Source of the DNA: Caenorhabditis remanei
Taxonomy: Eukaryota > Nematoda > Chromadorea > Rhabditida > Rhabditidae
Direction: 5' to 3'
DNA: 64,000 nucleotides
Assembly: GCF_010183535.1 (NCBI RefSeq)
Contig: NC_071331.1
Location: 20,460,001 to 20,524,000, forward strand
The notes below the pieces were generated by a model. It was given only the letters and a program-made list of their open reading frames with translations, was not told where the DNA came from and made no database searches. Position 1 is the first letter of the stretch, and every line of letters starts with the position of its first letter. Made by a program: the position numbers and the translations under genes. This document shows, in pieces, positions 22,901 to 34,000 of this stretch.

Positions 22901-24456
22901 TTTGAGTGAAAAATCTCTAAATTTTGACATTTTTTATCAAAAAAAATCAATTTTTCATTAAAAATCTCCAAATTTGGCTTTTTCATTAAAAAAATCGATT
23001 TTTTGCAGAATCCCCCAACAACGTCGTGTCTGGCAGAAGCCACGTGGACCTGACACCTCTTCTGATGAATACGCCAAATCGGTGTCTTCTCGCGAGTTTG
23101 TCAGCGAAATTGTGTGTAAGACTAAGGTGAAAACTTGAAATTTTTCAGTTTTTCTATAATTTTAGTGCGAAATTTGACATTTTGAAGTAGAAAATCTCAA
23201 TTTTTCTGTTTTTCTCAGTTTTTCTACCTGAAAATTGACAAAAACACATTTTCGCCACGACTTTTCACTCAAAACATCACGAAAAACCATTTTTTCCCGA
23301 TCAAAAACTGTTTCCGAAATTTCTGAAAATCGGAGCCGCGACGCAACCGCGCCGCATCCGCCGGCACGAAAACCGGTGTTCAAAATTCGGATTTTAGAGT
23401 TTCCAAACCAATTTTTTGCGATTTTCTTGATTTTTCCAACTACCCGGGACAATATCAGACGTTATTTCTTGGAAAATGTCATTTTTCTTTCTAAAAATAT
23501 GAAAATCGACATTTGCAGAGATCTCCTGTCAAAAACCAGTCAAACGACTCGTTGTACCAACTTCCAGAATCGGTCGTCTCGGAAACAATGAAGTGAGTTT
23601 CGGGGTGATCAATCTTCACCAAGATGTCTAGGAGTGCGTACTAAAATCAACCGCGCTCCGCTGAAATCAGCGGAAAACTTGCCAAAAATGCGAGAAAACT
23701 GGCATAAATCGGGAAAATGCCACAACGAAACAGCGAATTGAAAAAAATTTAAAATTGAATTTGCCTCCAAGTCTAGTGGAGCGCGTTTACTTTCAGTACT
23801 CACCCCGGTGCTACTTCGCTTAAGAACTGTGTCGTTTAAGAACTGTACCGTTTAAGAACTCGGTTCGCAATAGAGCGCATTTGTCGTGAAAATTCCAATT
23901 TTAACGTCGAAAAACAACTGAAATCCTGTTGAAATTTCAAATTTCAGCTGTAAATACGAACGCGCTCCATTGCGAACCGAGTTCTTAAACGGTACAGTTC
24001 TTAAACGACACAGTTCTTCTGTAGCACCCTCACCCCCAGACGCCGTGCTTCACATTTTCTCTAATTTTTTCCACTCCAAAACTTGACGTTTCTAGTTCCA
24101 GAGTGGCCAAGAATCTTCTCGCCTCCCACAAAAACTTGACATTCGACCGAAACGCCGAGAAGCAACGTGTCCAACAGAAGACTCCCCAATACTACTCCCA
24201 GACGCCGGCTCCCTTCCAATACGGTACCGGAGACCACGCCCCCCAACTGCCTGATTTCTCAGTTCCCCCACCACCACTGATGACTCCACAACCACTTATT
24301 GCACCCACTTCATCGTACAATCAACAGTATCCCCAACAGATGGACACTTATCAAATGTGCTACTATTATCCACCACAAAACTACCCATCAACTTCCAGTT
24401 CTTACCCGTCAACCTCTAATTCGTATCCCTCCGCCTCCAATTCTTATCTTTATTAA
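19971..24456 (+). CDS. STAR-family KH-domain RNA-binding protein
   Basis: Eight exons join in phase: 19971-20006, 20608-20970, 21772-21996, 22063-22159, 22713-22884, 23009-23126, 23519-23592 and 24102-24456 (TAA), giving 479 aa. A TTTCAG acceptor at 19941 precedes the ATG. A QUA1-like stretch ([14 protein letters not shown], 31-44) is followed by a KH domain at about 90-208, with [19 protein letters not shown] (98-116) holding the GPRG loop. A QUA2-like segment ([19 protein letters not shown]) follows. The C-terminus is P/Q/Y/S-rich with repeated YPSTSNS. The family (GLD-1, ASD-2, Quaking) binds mRNA and controls splicing or translation. The KH variable loop is unusual: the usual basic RDKKKE stretch is replaced by a ~43-residue S/N/P-rich insert (133-176). 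It is closest in type to C. elegans Y69A2AR.32, recalled and unverified. Confidence 0.92.
22237..22691 (+). repeat. 20-bp minisatellite in intron 4 of the STAR gene
   Basis: About 22 tandem copies of GTGTAGATTTACGCCACTTT, diverged at several positions but with no insertion or deletion across more than 400 bases. It lies wholly inside an intron; the open frames through it are by-products of the repeat. Confidence 0.95.
23826..24019. repeat. Inverted repeat, GTTCTTAAACGGTACAGTTC type
   Basis: The arms pair: GAACTGTACCGTTTAAGAAC at about 23845 matches the inverted form at about 23981, and both arms then read GGTTCGCAATAGAGCGCA or its complement. It sits in intron 7 of the STAR gene. It is probably a small foldback MITE. 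Confidence 0.85.
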
Positions 24457-25011
24457 TTTAATTTCCTATTTTTTGAGCTAAAAATCGCGGAAAATCGTGG
24501 AAAATCGAAAAATTTGAGCCAAAATCCGTTTTTTTTTTTGTAAGTTTGACTCAAAATCTCCCAGTTTTGAGTTAAAAATCATTTAATCTCAAATTCAATT
24601 TTTCCGCTCAAACTTTGAGCTTCGACGCAACCGCGACGCGACCGCGCCGCTCCCACCGACATTGACACCTCACTCAAATTTTTGGATTTCTACGATTTTC
24701 AACTCAATTTTCAATCATTTTTTGCAATTTTTAGCCGAAAATCGCTTAAAACAAGCTTTTTTGACTCAATTTTCCATCAGTTTTCGCGATTTTCAGCTCA
24801 AAAAATCTGAATTTTCTCTTATATTTCCCCCCAACATGTTTGATTTCTTTCCCCCGAATAACTGTACTTGCCCCGCCATCGTTCATTTCATCTTGTGCCA
24901 TTTTTTCTTGTTTTATCGTTTTATCTGCTCCCGGTTCCAGTTCCGGTGAAACTCTAAAAGAGTGAACAAAATTCAAATGAATTTTGACTTTTCCATTCTG
25001 TAATATACGGA
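24457..25011. other. Convergent intergenic, STAR gene / 101-aa gene
   Basis: Contains the short GCAACCGCGACGCGACCGCG block that also occurs near 18780, 19140, 21215, 21400, 21655 and 23340, followed by T-rich DNA. No coding exon was recognised. Confidence 0.55.
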
Positions 25012-25017
25012 TTTATT
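25012..25017 (-). terminator. Poly(A) signal of the 101-aa gene
   Basis: AATAAA on the minus strand, about 110 bases past the TGA at 25123. Confidence 0.6.
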
Positions 25018-25122
25018 TCAGGAAAACAAAAGAAAGAAGTTTTCAATGATAAGAGGAAGGGTAATAAAGAGAGAATATGATACAACATGAAACATGGAAT
25101 TCGTTTATCGACTTCTTTTGAT

Positions 25123-26842
25123 TCACTCTTCGTCCATTTTGAACGGAATTGTCGATTGCTGCTTGGTGCGAAGAATTGCAGCTGGTCCAGAGATTCCGGC
25201 CTAAAAAAATGAGAGAAATTAGAGAAAATTTGGAAGGAGAAATGCCGAAAATCTGGATATAATTGATAATTCAGCATTTTTGACGGAAAAAATCAATTGT
25301 GGCCGATTTTTGGCTGAAATTTTGAAAATTGACAGATTTCAGCAATTCAATGTCGTTTTCAGAGGTTTATGCTGAAAAAAGAATGAAAATCGCAAAAAAA
25401 AAAAACAAAATTTTCAGCAAATTTTCGAAAAAATCGCGATTTTTTTGCTTAAAAATCAACTATTCCATCTCTGATCTCAAAAATACACGTCCCCGACAGA
25501 GTTGCATGGAAGTGAAAATTTCCTATCCGGAAGTCGGAAATGAAAATTGAGCTAAAAATCCGATTTCTGAGCTCAAAACGGACAAATCGGCGCTAAAATT
25601 AGTAAAAATCGCATTTGAGGGTATCTAACAGCTCAAAATTATGGGAATTTCACAAAAAACAGCTGAAAACGAATAAAATGTCAGATTTTTTACTTTTTTT
25701 CCCGAAATTTTCAAACCAAAAATATGATTTTTTTTAAGCTCAAATCAGCGATTCTCAGAGATATTGTGAAAAACATATCATGGAAAACCAGAGCGAAAAA
25801 AGTCTAAAAATCCTTTAAAAAATTGAGAAAAATTGCAGAAATTTTCAAAAAACCCTGTTTTCCGACTGATTTTTGATGGTTTCCCCGGCGAAAATCAGAG
25901 TTCAGCGCTGATAAACGAGTCATGGTCATTGTGCTGAAATTATGGATACTTGAGCTGAAAATATCCTTCGAAAAAAAAAATAGTGTCAAAAATGTGATTT
26001 TTGAGCTCAAAACTCAAAAATCGACAATTTTCAGTAGAAAAAATCAATTTTGAACGTATCTAAAATGCTCAAAACTATGGAATTTCACACAAAATACAGC
26101 TGAAAAACACGAAAAATTCCAGATTTTTGACATTTTCACAAACTGTGCTGAAATCGTGTATGAATTTGTGAAGAAAATTATTTCCAGAAGCTAAGTAGCG
26201 CCAAAAATCTGATTTTTGAGCTCAAAACGGCAAAAATAACCAAAAAATCGCTTTTGGGCGTATCTAACAGCTCAAAATTATGGAAATTTCACAAAAAAAA
26301 CTGGAAAATTACAAAATTTCGACATTTTTTTTCCGAAGTTTTTCTGTGAAAAAAATCTGTGAAGAGTCTGTGCTTTCCAGAAGCTATCTGAGCTGAAAAT
26401 AGTGCTAAAAATCTGATTTTTGAGCTCAAAACGGCGAAAATAACCAAAAAAAATCGCTTTTGAGCGCATCTAACAGCTCAAAATTATGGAAATTTCACAA
26501 AAAAAAACGCGAGAAATTCCAGATTTTCGACATATTTTATGGAAAATTCAAATTTCCATTTGTCCTTACTCTCTTTCCGAATATTTTAGTGGTACACGGT
26601 GAGAGTTGATTATCAGACGGCGATCCGATGTGCAATTCAGCCTGAATATGACGACGATTACGGACGGCCGCCGGTGTCTCGTGTGGAAGTGGAACGACAA
26701 CCGGAGTCTGAAAAATCGATAATTTCTGATTTCAACGGGATTTCACTCTCACTTTTCCCTTCTTATTCTCCTGTTTTTCGTCTTTTCCCGGCGTTTGTTG
26801 CTCGGTTGGCTCTTGTTTTGGTGTGCTCGGCTCGGCGCTCAT
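25123..26842 (-). CDS. Small conserved-looking protein, 101 aa, unknown function
   Basis: Three exons join in phase on the minus strand: 26842-26753, 26707-26570 and 25200-25123 (TGA). Donors are GTGAGA and GTAAGG; acceptors are TTTTTCAG and TTTTTTAG. The N-terminus (MSAEPSTPKQEPTEQQTPGK...) is charged and likely disordered. The middle has PVVVPLPHETP and SPCTTKIFGKR, and the end is QQSTIPFKMDEE. There is no signal peptide or membrane segment. I do not recognise the family; the size, charge and lack of a hydrophobic core suggest a small soluble or chromatin/cytosol adaptor, but that is a guess. A longer open frame on the opposite strand (26599-26895) is a shadow of exons 1 and 2. Confidence 0.75.
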
Positions 26843-28110
26843 TTTTCCTGCGAATTTCGATAATTTATATGAAAAATAGCAAGAAAATCACATAAGAAAC
26901 TTCTAAAACGCAGAAAACCAATCGAAAATGTGCGAAAACATTTTTTTTTCATTACTTTAATCTTTCTTTTTAGAAAAATCGATTAAAAGTGACAAAAACT
27001 GGACAAAACTAGGGAAATTTCAGATTTTTAACACAGAAAATCAACCATAATCACATAAGAAACTTTTAAAACGCAGAAACCCATTAGAAAATGTGCGAAA
27101 AAATTGTTTTTTCAAGATTTTATTTTTTTTTTAGAAAAATCGATAAAAACTAGCAAAAACTAGGAAAATTTGATGATTTTAACACAAAAATCGTATTAAA
27201 TCACATAAAACAACTGAAAAATCACGAAAAACGGCCAAAAAAGACCAAAAACACGATAATTCAGTGGAGAAAAGATGAGAAATGTGCGATAAAATTTGAA
27301 TTTGAATGTTTCGCGGGGTGTGCGGCGGAGCGCGTTTGCTGCAACACTCAAGATTTTATAATTTTTAGACGGGAAGCATGTAAATATTGATAAAAAAAGG
27401 GGGTTTCGGGGAAAAAAAGGAGGAAATGTAGAGAAAATAAAATTTCATATCAAAAACTGTTAGAAAAAACTACGAAACCAACGAAAATGAGTGAAAAATT
27501 TAATTTTCCAAGTGAAAATGAAAAATTCATTGTAATTTGTTATTTTTGGAGGTCCAATGGAATACTTATGGCAAAAAATTAAGAATAACATTAAATTTTG
27601 TTTTTTAATCAGCCGAGGCGATATGACTTCACTGTGATTCCTTTTTCGTCGTCAAATCTGTAAAGTCCTGAAAAATCTGAAAAACTACAGTAACCCGACC
27701 AGTTTCACTGCAAAACTCTTCAAACTGATATTTTCAGAATCAGCACATCAAGACGGTTCGAATGAGTATAATCATGGCTATATTTAGAAAAATTAAATTT
27801 GTTCATCCATATGCGCCTTTAAACTGAATTTTCGTGGTGGGACCCAACACTGACATGATTATACTCATTTGAACCGTCTCAACGCGCTGATTCTAAATAT
27901 ATAAGTTTCATAATGATTGGTTGAATCCCAAATGAGTTATGGCAGTTTTTGTGATTTTCAGATTTTCAGATTTTCGAAAAGTTTCGAAAATCTGTAACTT
28001 TCTCAGTTTTAACATATTTCCATCAAATTTTGATTCAAAATGTGTAAAATTTGTTGTAGTTTCGGAGAAAAATAGAATAATACAAAAGTCTCATTAATCT
28101 ACAGAAAATA
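26843..28110. other. Intergenic between two minus-strand small genes
   Basis: AT-rich, with a partial direct repeat (CACATAAGAAACTTCTAAAA near 26890 and 27052) and an inverted pair around the GAGTATAATCATG motif (27740-27900). No gene recognised. Confidence 0.55.
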
Positions 28111-28116
28111 TTTATT
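28111..28116 (-). terminator. Poly(A) signal of the 132-aa gene
   Basis: AATAAA on the minus strand, 36 bases past the stop at 28152, which supports the gene model. Confidence 0.65.
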
Positions 28117-28151
28117 ATTTTCTAAAATATCAACACTTTTGCATTTTTTGG

Positions 28152-29351
28152 TCACTCCTCCCATTGACAATATCGTTTCCTGTACTCCGTCACAAAATTC
28201 GTCACATCACACGGTCCATTGAATTTATTCACCTCTTCGGGTACTCTGGAATTTTCAATTTTCAGATCAGAAATTTTTAAATTTTCAAAATTGAAAAATA
28301 AAACTCACAGTAGTTCGATTTCAGAATAAGTGGCAAGAGACGGAACAATATTCGTCGTCTCAAAGGGAGAATATGTCAATTGCGGATCATTTTTCAGTGG
28401 TTTCCAATCCACTTTCGACATCTCTAGTTCAGTGTCACATTTGCAACGGGACACTTTGTAGAGGCACGACAAGCAGATTCTGAAATGAGTTGGGAATACT
28501 TTTTCTAAAAAATATGGTTGATTCCCGTCATTTTAAGCCATGAACCAAGTGTCTAGGTTCAAAACCTACTGAGTTACAGATTTTCGAAACTTTTCGAAAA
28601 TCCAAAATTCCTAAAAGCTACCGTAACCCAGCCATTCTTGCAGTGGGGTTTTTGAAACTTGTATTTCTGAAATCAGCGTGTTTTTGCGGTTCAGAAAAGT
28701 ATAATCATGCTATATTTTCGTTCATTTTGAAAGTTTTTGTTTTTTGGGTCTCACAACGAAAACACTAAAGTTATCGTATCTCAGTCATGTGAAGTGCTAC
28801 CGTTTGGAAATTGTTATTTTCGGAATCAGCGTATCAAGACGGTTCGAATGAGTATAATCATGACATATTTCAGACCACTTTGATTTTTTGACCTACTCTA
28901 TGCGCCTTTAAAGTGAATTTTCGTGACAAGACCCAATATGGGCATGATTATACTCATTTGAACCGTCTAGTCATGCTGATCTTGAAAATATAAGTTTCAA
29001 ACGTTTTGACGCAAAACTGACTGAGAGACGACAGAAACTTTAGATTTGGATTTTCGAAAAGTTTCGAAAATCTGTAACTTTTAGAGTTTTTCACCTGCGG
29101 AGCTGGATTTTTGCTCAAATTGTCTGGAATTTTATGAATTTTCCGAAAAAAAATAGTTTGATCTACCCTTGCGTGTGCATTTTGCCGTAAGATGCAATGC
29201 ATTGTTTCAAAACTCACTTAAATCGTTCCCAATACTCCAATCTCCGTTTCTTTTTACACTTCTTTGCATTCTTCAATTTCTTCTTTTTCACTCTGCTCGA
29301 CGATTCAGAAGAGGCGTCGTTGGCATCTGGAGTCTCAGGAGAAGATTTCAT
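28152..29351 (-). CDS. Small Lys-rich, Cys-containing protein, 132 aa, unknown
   Basis: Three exons join in phase: 29351-29218, 28479-28309 and 28245-28152 (TGA); both donors are GTGAGT. The N-terminus is Ser-rich, then strongly basic (VKKKKLKNAKKCKKKRR, about 21-37), which would serve as a nuclear or nucleolar signal. C47-x2-C50 and C57-x-C59 (ICLSCLYKVSRCKC) could bind a metal, with two later cysteines. The rest is acidic and ends TEYRKRYCQWEE. I do not recognise a family. Intron 1 carries several GAGTATAATCATG repeat modules. No upstream trans-splice acceptor was obvious. Confidence 0.72.
28571..29084. repeat. Element with TTTTCGAAA ends and GAGTATAATCATG modules
   Basis: Starts GTTACAGATTTTCGAAAC... 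wait-free form: the left end reads ACAGATTTTCGAAACTTTTC and the right end is its inverted match, GAAAAGTTTCGAAAATCTGT. Between them are modules with GACGGTTCGAATGAGTATAA, TGCGCCTTTAAA and GGGTCTCA-type words. Other members with both ends are at about 31338-32003 and 38364-39022; partial members are widespread. Confidence 0.75.
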
Positions 29352-30540
29352 TGGTTTCTTCTCATGAGTACTGAATGGTTTTTATTCCGGGGGCGAAACA
29401 GTTTTGATGTTTTCAGACACGTGGAATCGACGATTTGGAGTTTTCCATTTGAGAAAAGTTCAGTACACGTAAAAATTTTTGTTAAAGATTTTTTTTCTTG
29501 GAACGCGAAAAAAGTGATTTTTTTTCTTTTATCTGAAAATGTTTTAGATTAGAATCAATTTGTCCTTAAAAGTCACTGACAGTGTAGAAAATCAGTCGAG
29601 TTATTACAGATTTCCGAAATTATTCGAAAATCTGTAAATTCCCAAAATGCGATGTATCTCGGCCAGTTTCAGGAATCGTCTTATGAAACTTATATTTTCG
29701 GAATCAGCACGTTTAGACGGTTTAAAAGAGTATAATCATGACATACTTTCATCCATTTTGAAGAATTTTCGGATTTTGGGTCTCGCCACGAAAACACTAA
29801 AACTACTGTAACTTGTTCCAGTCTGAGAGCGATGGTATGAAACTTATATATTTGAAATCAGCGCAATGAGACGGTTCAAATGAGTATAATCAAGACATGT
29901 TTTGGCGCGAATTGCATTTTTCGGATTTTGGGTCTCACCACGAAAACACTAAAACTACTGTAACGTGGTTCATTCTGAGAGTTACGATATGACAATTTTA
30001 TGGCTAAACTCAGAAAAACAAGGGCTTTCAGAACAGTGATCTTTTTATTTTTATCTAATAATTCTGAAGATCAGAATAAATTTTAGACAACAACTAATAG
30101 TGAATGCTGAGAGACAAGGGAGTTACAGATTTTCGAAATTTTTCGAAAATCTTATCTAGACAAAAATACAAAATGTGATGTATCTCGGTCAATTTTATTG
30201 CTTTATGAAGTTTATATTTTCAGAATCAGCGCGTTTAGACGGTTTGAATGAAAATGTTTTGGTCAAAATTGAAAATTTTGATTTTTGGGTCTCACCACGA
30301 AAACCTTCAAACTACTGTATTTTGGTTAGTTTTGAGCGTTGGTTTATAAACATTTTATAAAGATTTTATCTACAGCAGAGTTGCGCGGTATTCCGACTTC
30401 CGATTTCCGACTCTGATCTAAAGTGAAAATTCCCCAAAACTACCGTACTTCTCTCCGTAAACCTTGCAAAAACCGTACTTTTTCCATGAAAAGTCATCAA
30501 AAGCCGGTTCTAATTCTGACACTGATTTCCAGTTTCCACT
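29352..30540. repeat. Intergenic, mostly dispersed repeat modules
   Basis: From about 29595 to 30360 this is a run of modules with GACGGTTCAAATGAGTATAA, GGGTCTCACCACGAAAACAC and TAAAACTACTGTAAC. No coding exon was seen upstream of either divergent gene. Confidence 0.65.
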
Positions 30541-31010
30541 ACTGCATCATCATACAACGCGAAAATGATAACTTCAACTGATAACAGACTCAACTTTGAT
30601 CAAGGAACCCACAGCGAGAGAGTACACAATTCCAGGAGACGCAGACACTGTGAACGTGTATAAATTAAAAATTGTCTTCCAAAAGTGGGCGTGGCTTACG
30701 TCACAACTCCTCTCGTCGTCTCGCGCTCTCTCGTGGCGCAGTGCTCTCTCGTCAGGCTTAAAGTTCATCGACGAAAATTGATAATTTCGTGAGTTTTCGG
30801 ACAAGTTTACGAGTATAAAATCGACTACACATTTTTCAAATTTCTCATTGTTTTTGGCCTGGAAAAAGACCTTACCGGGCCTTTTTGCAGGCCTAAAACT
30901 GTTTTTTTGACAAATATTTTCAAGTCACACGCCGTTTCTCTCCTTATCAGCTTCTCTCTCCCTTGTAGACAATAACATTAATAATTATTTTTTGATGTCA
31001 GTGTTTCAAG
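30541..31010 (+). promoter_or_regulatory. Likely smf-3 promoter with GATA and HRE-like sites
   Basis: It holds TGATAA at 30566-30571, ACTGATAA at 30577-30584 and CTTATCAG (CTGATAAG inverted) at 30943-30950; these fit sites for intestinal GATA factors such as ELT-2. ACGTG at 30654-30658 is a core HIF-1 site, next to TATAAA at 30659-30664, and GGAGACGCAGACACTG lies just upstream. In C. elegans, iron-regulated genes including smf-3 use GATA plus HIF-1 elements, so the mix is fitting. Binding is inferred from short motifs only. Confidence 0.55.
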
Positions 31011-31023
31011 CATCACTCACAAA

Positions 31024-34000
31024 ATGACTGACGAGAAGTGTGGCGCCATCGAAGAGTGTCCTTCACTCGACGACACCCCGAAACGACGAGAAGCTCAAAA
31101 GACGTATGAGATTCAAGTGGAGATTGATGATGCACCGGATGTGAGTTTTGATTTACACTTGATCTCAAAAATTTGAGGAAAATAGACATAAAATAGGCTG
31201 AAATAGAGCGATTTTCCAGCTAATGCTAAGGCTACAGTAACCCTGGCTCGATCGTGTCGAGACCCGGATATTATTATTTTGACAAACAGCTTAAAAGGCT
31301 GGCATTGTTTTCAGTAATAAACTAGACAAATACGTCAAAAGAAGAGAGAGCTACAGATTTTCGAAAAAATTCGAAAATCTGAATAGGGCGTAGCTCTCTC
31401 CATTTTGAGCTAGCATTTATGAATTCCAGATTTTCAAAATCAGCGTGTCTAGACGGTTCAAATGAGTATAATCATGACATATTTTGAAGATTTTTGATTT
31501 TTTGAGATTTTTGGGTCTCACCACGAAAACACAAAATCTACCGTAACTCTGTCAGTTCCAGGTTTCATTAAAAATTTTTTAAAAAATCGTGTTTGCCATA
31601 TCAAGGCGGTTCAAATGAGTATACTCATGATATATTTTGGACGATTTTGAAAATTTTCGATATTTGAGTCTCACCACGGAAGCATAAGAACTACCGTTAA
31701 TTGTGATTTTTTTAGCGACATGTTATAATATTTCTGCTCAGCTCACTCCCACGGTTCGAATGAATATAATCATGACCTATTTCCGTAGATTTTGATTTAT
31801 TTGAATTTTTGACCACCTTATGCGCCTTTAAACTGCCCATTTTCGTGGTGGGACAGAACCATGTCATGATTATACTCATTCGAACCGTCTTGACTTGCTG
31901 ATTCTAAATATAAAAATTTCTTGTCGCATAGACAGAACCTGGCCGAGAAACAACAAAATGAATGATTTTAAGATTTTCGAAAAGTTTCGAAAATCCATAA
32001 CTCACTTGGTTTTCAATCAATTCTGATGATTTTTAGGTTAAGAAAACCGACTCAAGCTGAATTTTAATCTAAAATTAATTTCAGACCACATTCAGCTGGC
32101 GTAAGCTGTGGGCATTCACCGGACCCGGTTTCCTCATGTCGATTGCCTACTTGGACCCGGGAAACATTGAAAGTGACCTACAGGCTGGTGCAATTTCCTA
32201 TTTCAAACTAATTTGGGTCCTTCTCATCGCCCATATCATGGGTCTTCTCCTTCAAAGACTGGCCGCCCGTCTTGGAGTTGTCTCTGGAAAACATATGGCT
32301 GAAATCGCTTACTCCTACTATCCGAAAGTTCCCCGACTGATTCTTTGGCTACTTGTGGAAAGTGCAATTGTTGGAAGTGATATGCAGGAGGTCATCGGAA
32401 CTGCCATCTCATTCTATTTGCTATCAAATGGAGCGTAAGTGTGCCCGTAGATCAAAAGAGTGTATTTTTGCCGAATAGATCGGAAAATTCTGCAAATTTC
32501 AAGCCTAAAACCAAGTCATATAGCCGAAGATTGAAGGAGATACCGAATTTCGAAAATCCGTAAATTCCCAAAATGCGATGTATCTCGGTCAATTTCCGGA
32601 ATGATTTCATGAAACTTATATTTTCAAAACCAGCGCGTTTAGACGGTTTCAAAAAGTATAATCATGACATACTTTCGTCTATTTTGAAAATTTTGCGATT
32701 TTGGGTCTCACCACGAAAACCTTCAAACTACTGTATCTTGGTTAATCGTGAGAGTTGGTTCATGAAAGTTATATTTTTGGAATTGGCGCGTTTAGACGGT
32801 TTCAAAAAGTATAATCATGCAACCATTCCTTTTAATTCGGAAATTTTTGGTTTTTTGGGTCTCGACACGAAAACATTAAAACCTTCGTGTCTTGATTAGC
32901 TTTGAGGAGTTGAGCTAAGATATTTATATTACTGTAATCAAAAAAACAAGGGCTTTCCATTAAGTATAATCATGACTAGGTTCTGAAAAGTTCAAAAATT
33001 TTTGATTTTTTGGGTCTCGCCACGAAAACTAGCAGGCAGCGATTTCTTGGACAATTTCTATTGAACTTAGATGTCTAAAATCATCAAATGAAACCCATAA
33101 AATCATCATTTTATTTTTTCCAGAATCCCGCTTTGGGCAGGAGTGCTTATCACAATTTGCGATACTTTCACCTTCCTTTTCCTCGAGAAATACGGAGTTC
33201 GAAAGTTCGAAGCATTCTTTTGTTTTTTGATCACTTGTATGGCAGTGACATTCGGATACGAATTCGGTGTCAGTAAACCGAATGCGGTGAGTGAGAAAGG
33301 GACATCCGGACTGACAGACTGACATTTGGAATTTCAGGGAAAAATGTTCACCGGAATGTTCGTTCCGTGGTGTACCGGGTGTGACAACAATATGGTTATG
33401 CAGGGAGTTGCGATTATTGGAGCAGTCATCATGCCTCATAACTTCTATTTGCACTCTGCACTTGTTAAAGTGAGTTATCTGGAAAAAGGGCGGAGCTAGA
33501 AAAAATCTACTAGAAATTCTATACATTTTGTTAGTTGGAAGTTTTTTGGTAGGTCAAAAGAGTAGCGAGATATACGAGTTTGAAATTTTAAGAGAGAGAG
33601 AGAGGGAGGGAAGAGACGCAGACAAGCAGACACTCTCGTTTCTCTGCGTCTCTTCCGTCGCAAGCGAAACTTCAAACGGTCATATCTCGCTACGCCTTAA
33701 CGCTAGAAAGAAGTTGTCAACTAGTAAAATGTAGCAAATTTTATTCTCTACATTTTCATAGTTGACAACTTTTTGAAATCTCTTAATCCGATAAAGATAC
33801 AAGCAAAACAAAATATAGATTTAAAAAAGTTTATTGAACGAATCGTCAATATTCTTCTTTATTTCTTCCTGATAATAATCTCGTCGTTTATTTCGAAATC
33901 GCCGTTTGTTCACCAGGATAGGTAGATTTAATGGACATTTTATGATTAGGAAACTGCGCTCCATTGAGAAAACTGAGAAAACTGAAAAAACTCACTTTAA

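Noticed and set aside
26599..26895. 98-codon plus-strand frame
   Set aside because: It is antisense to two well-supported minus-strand exons with proper splice sites and in-phase joining.
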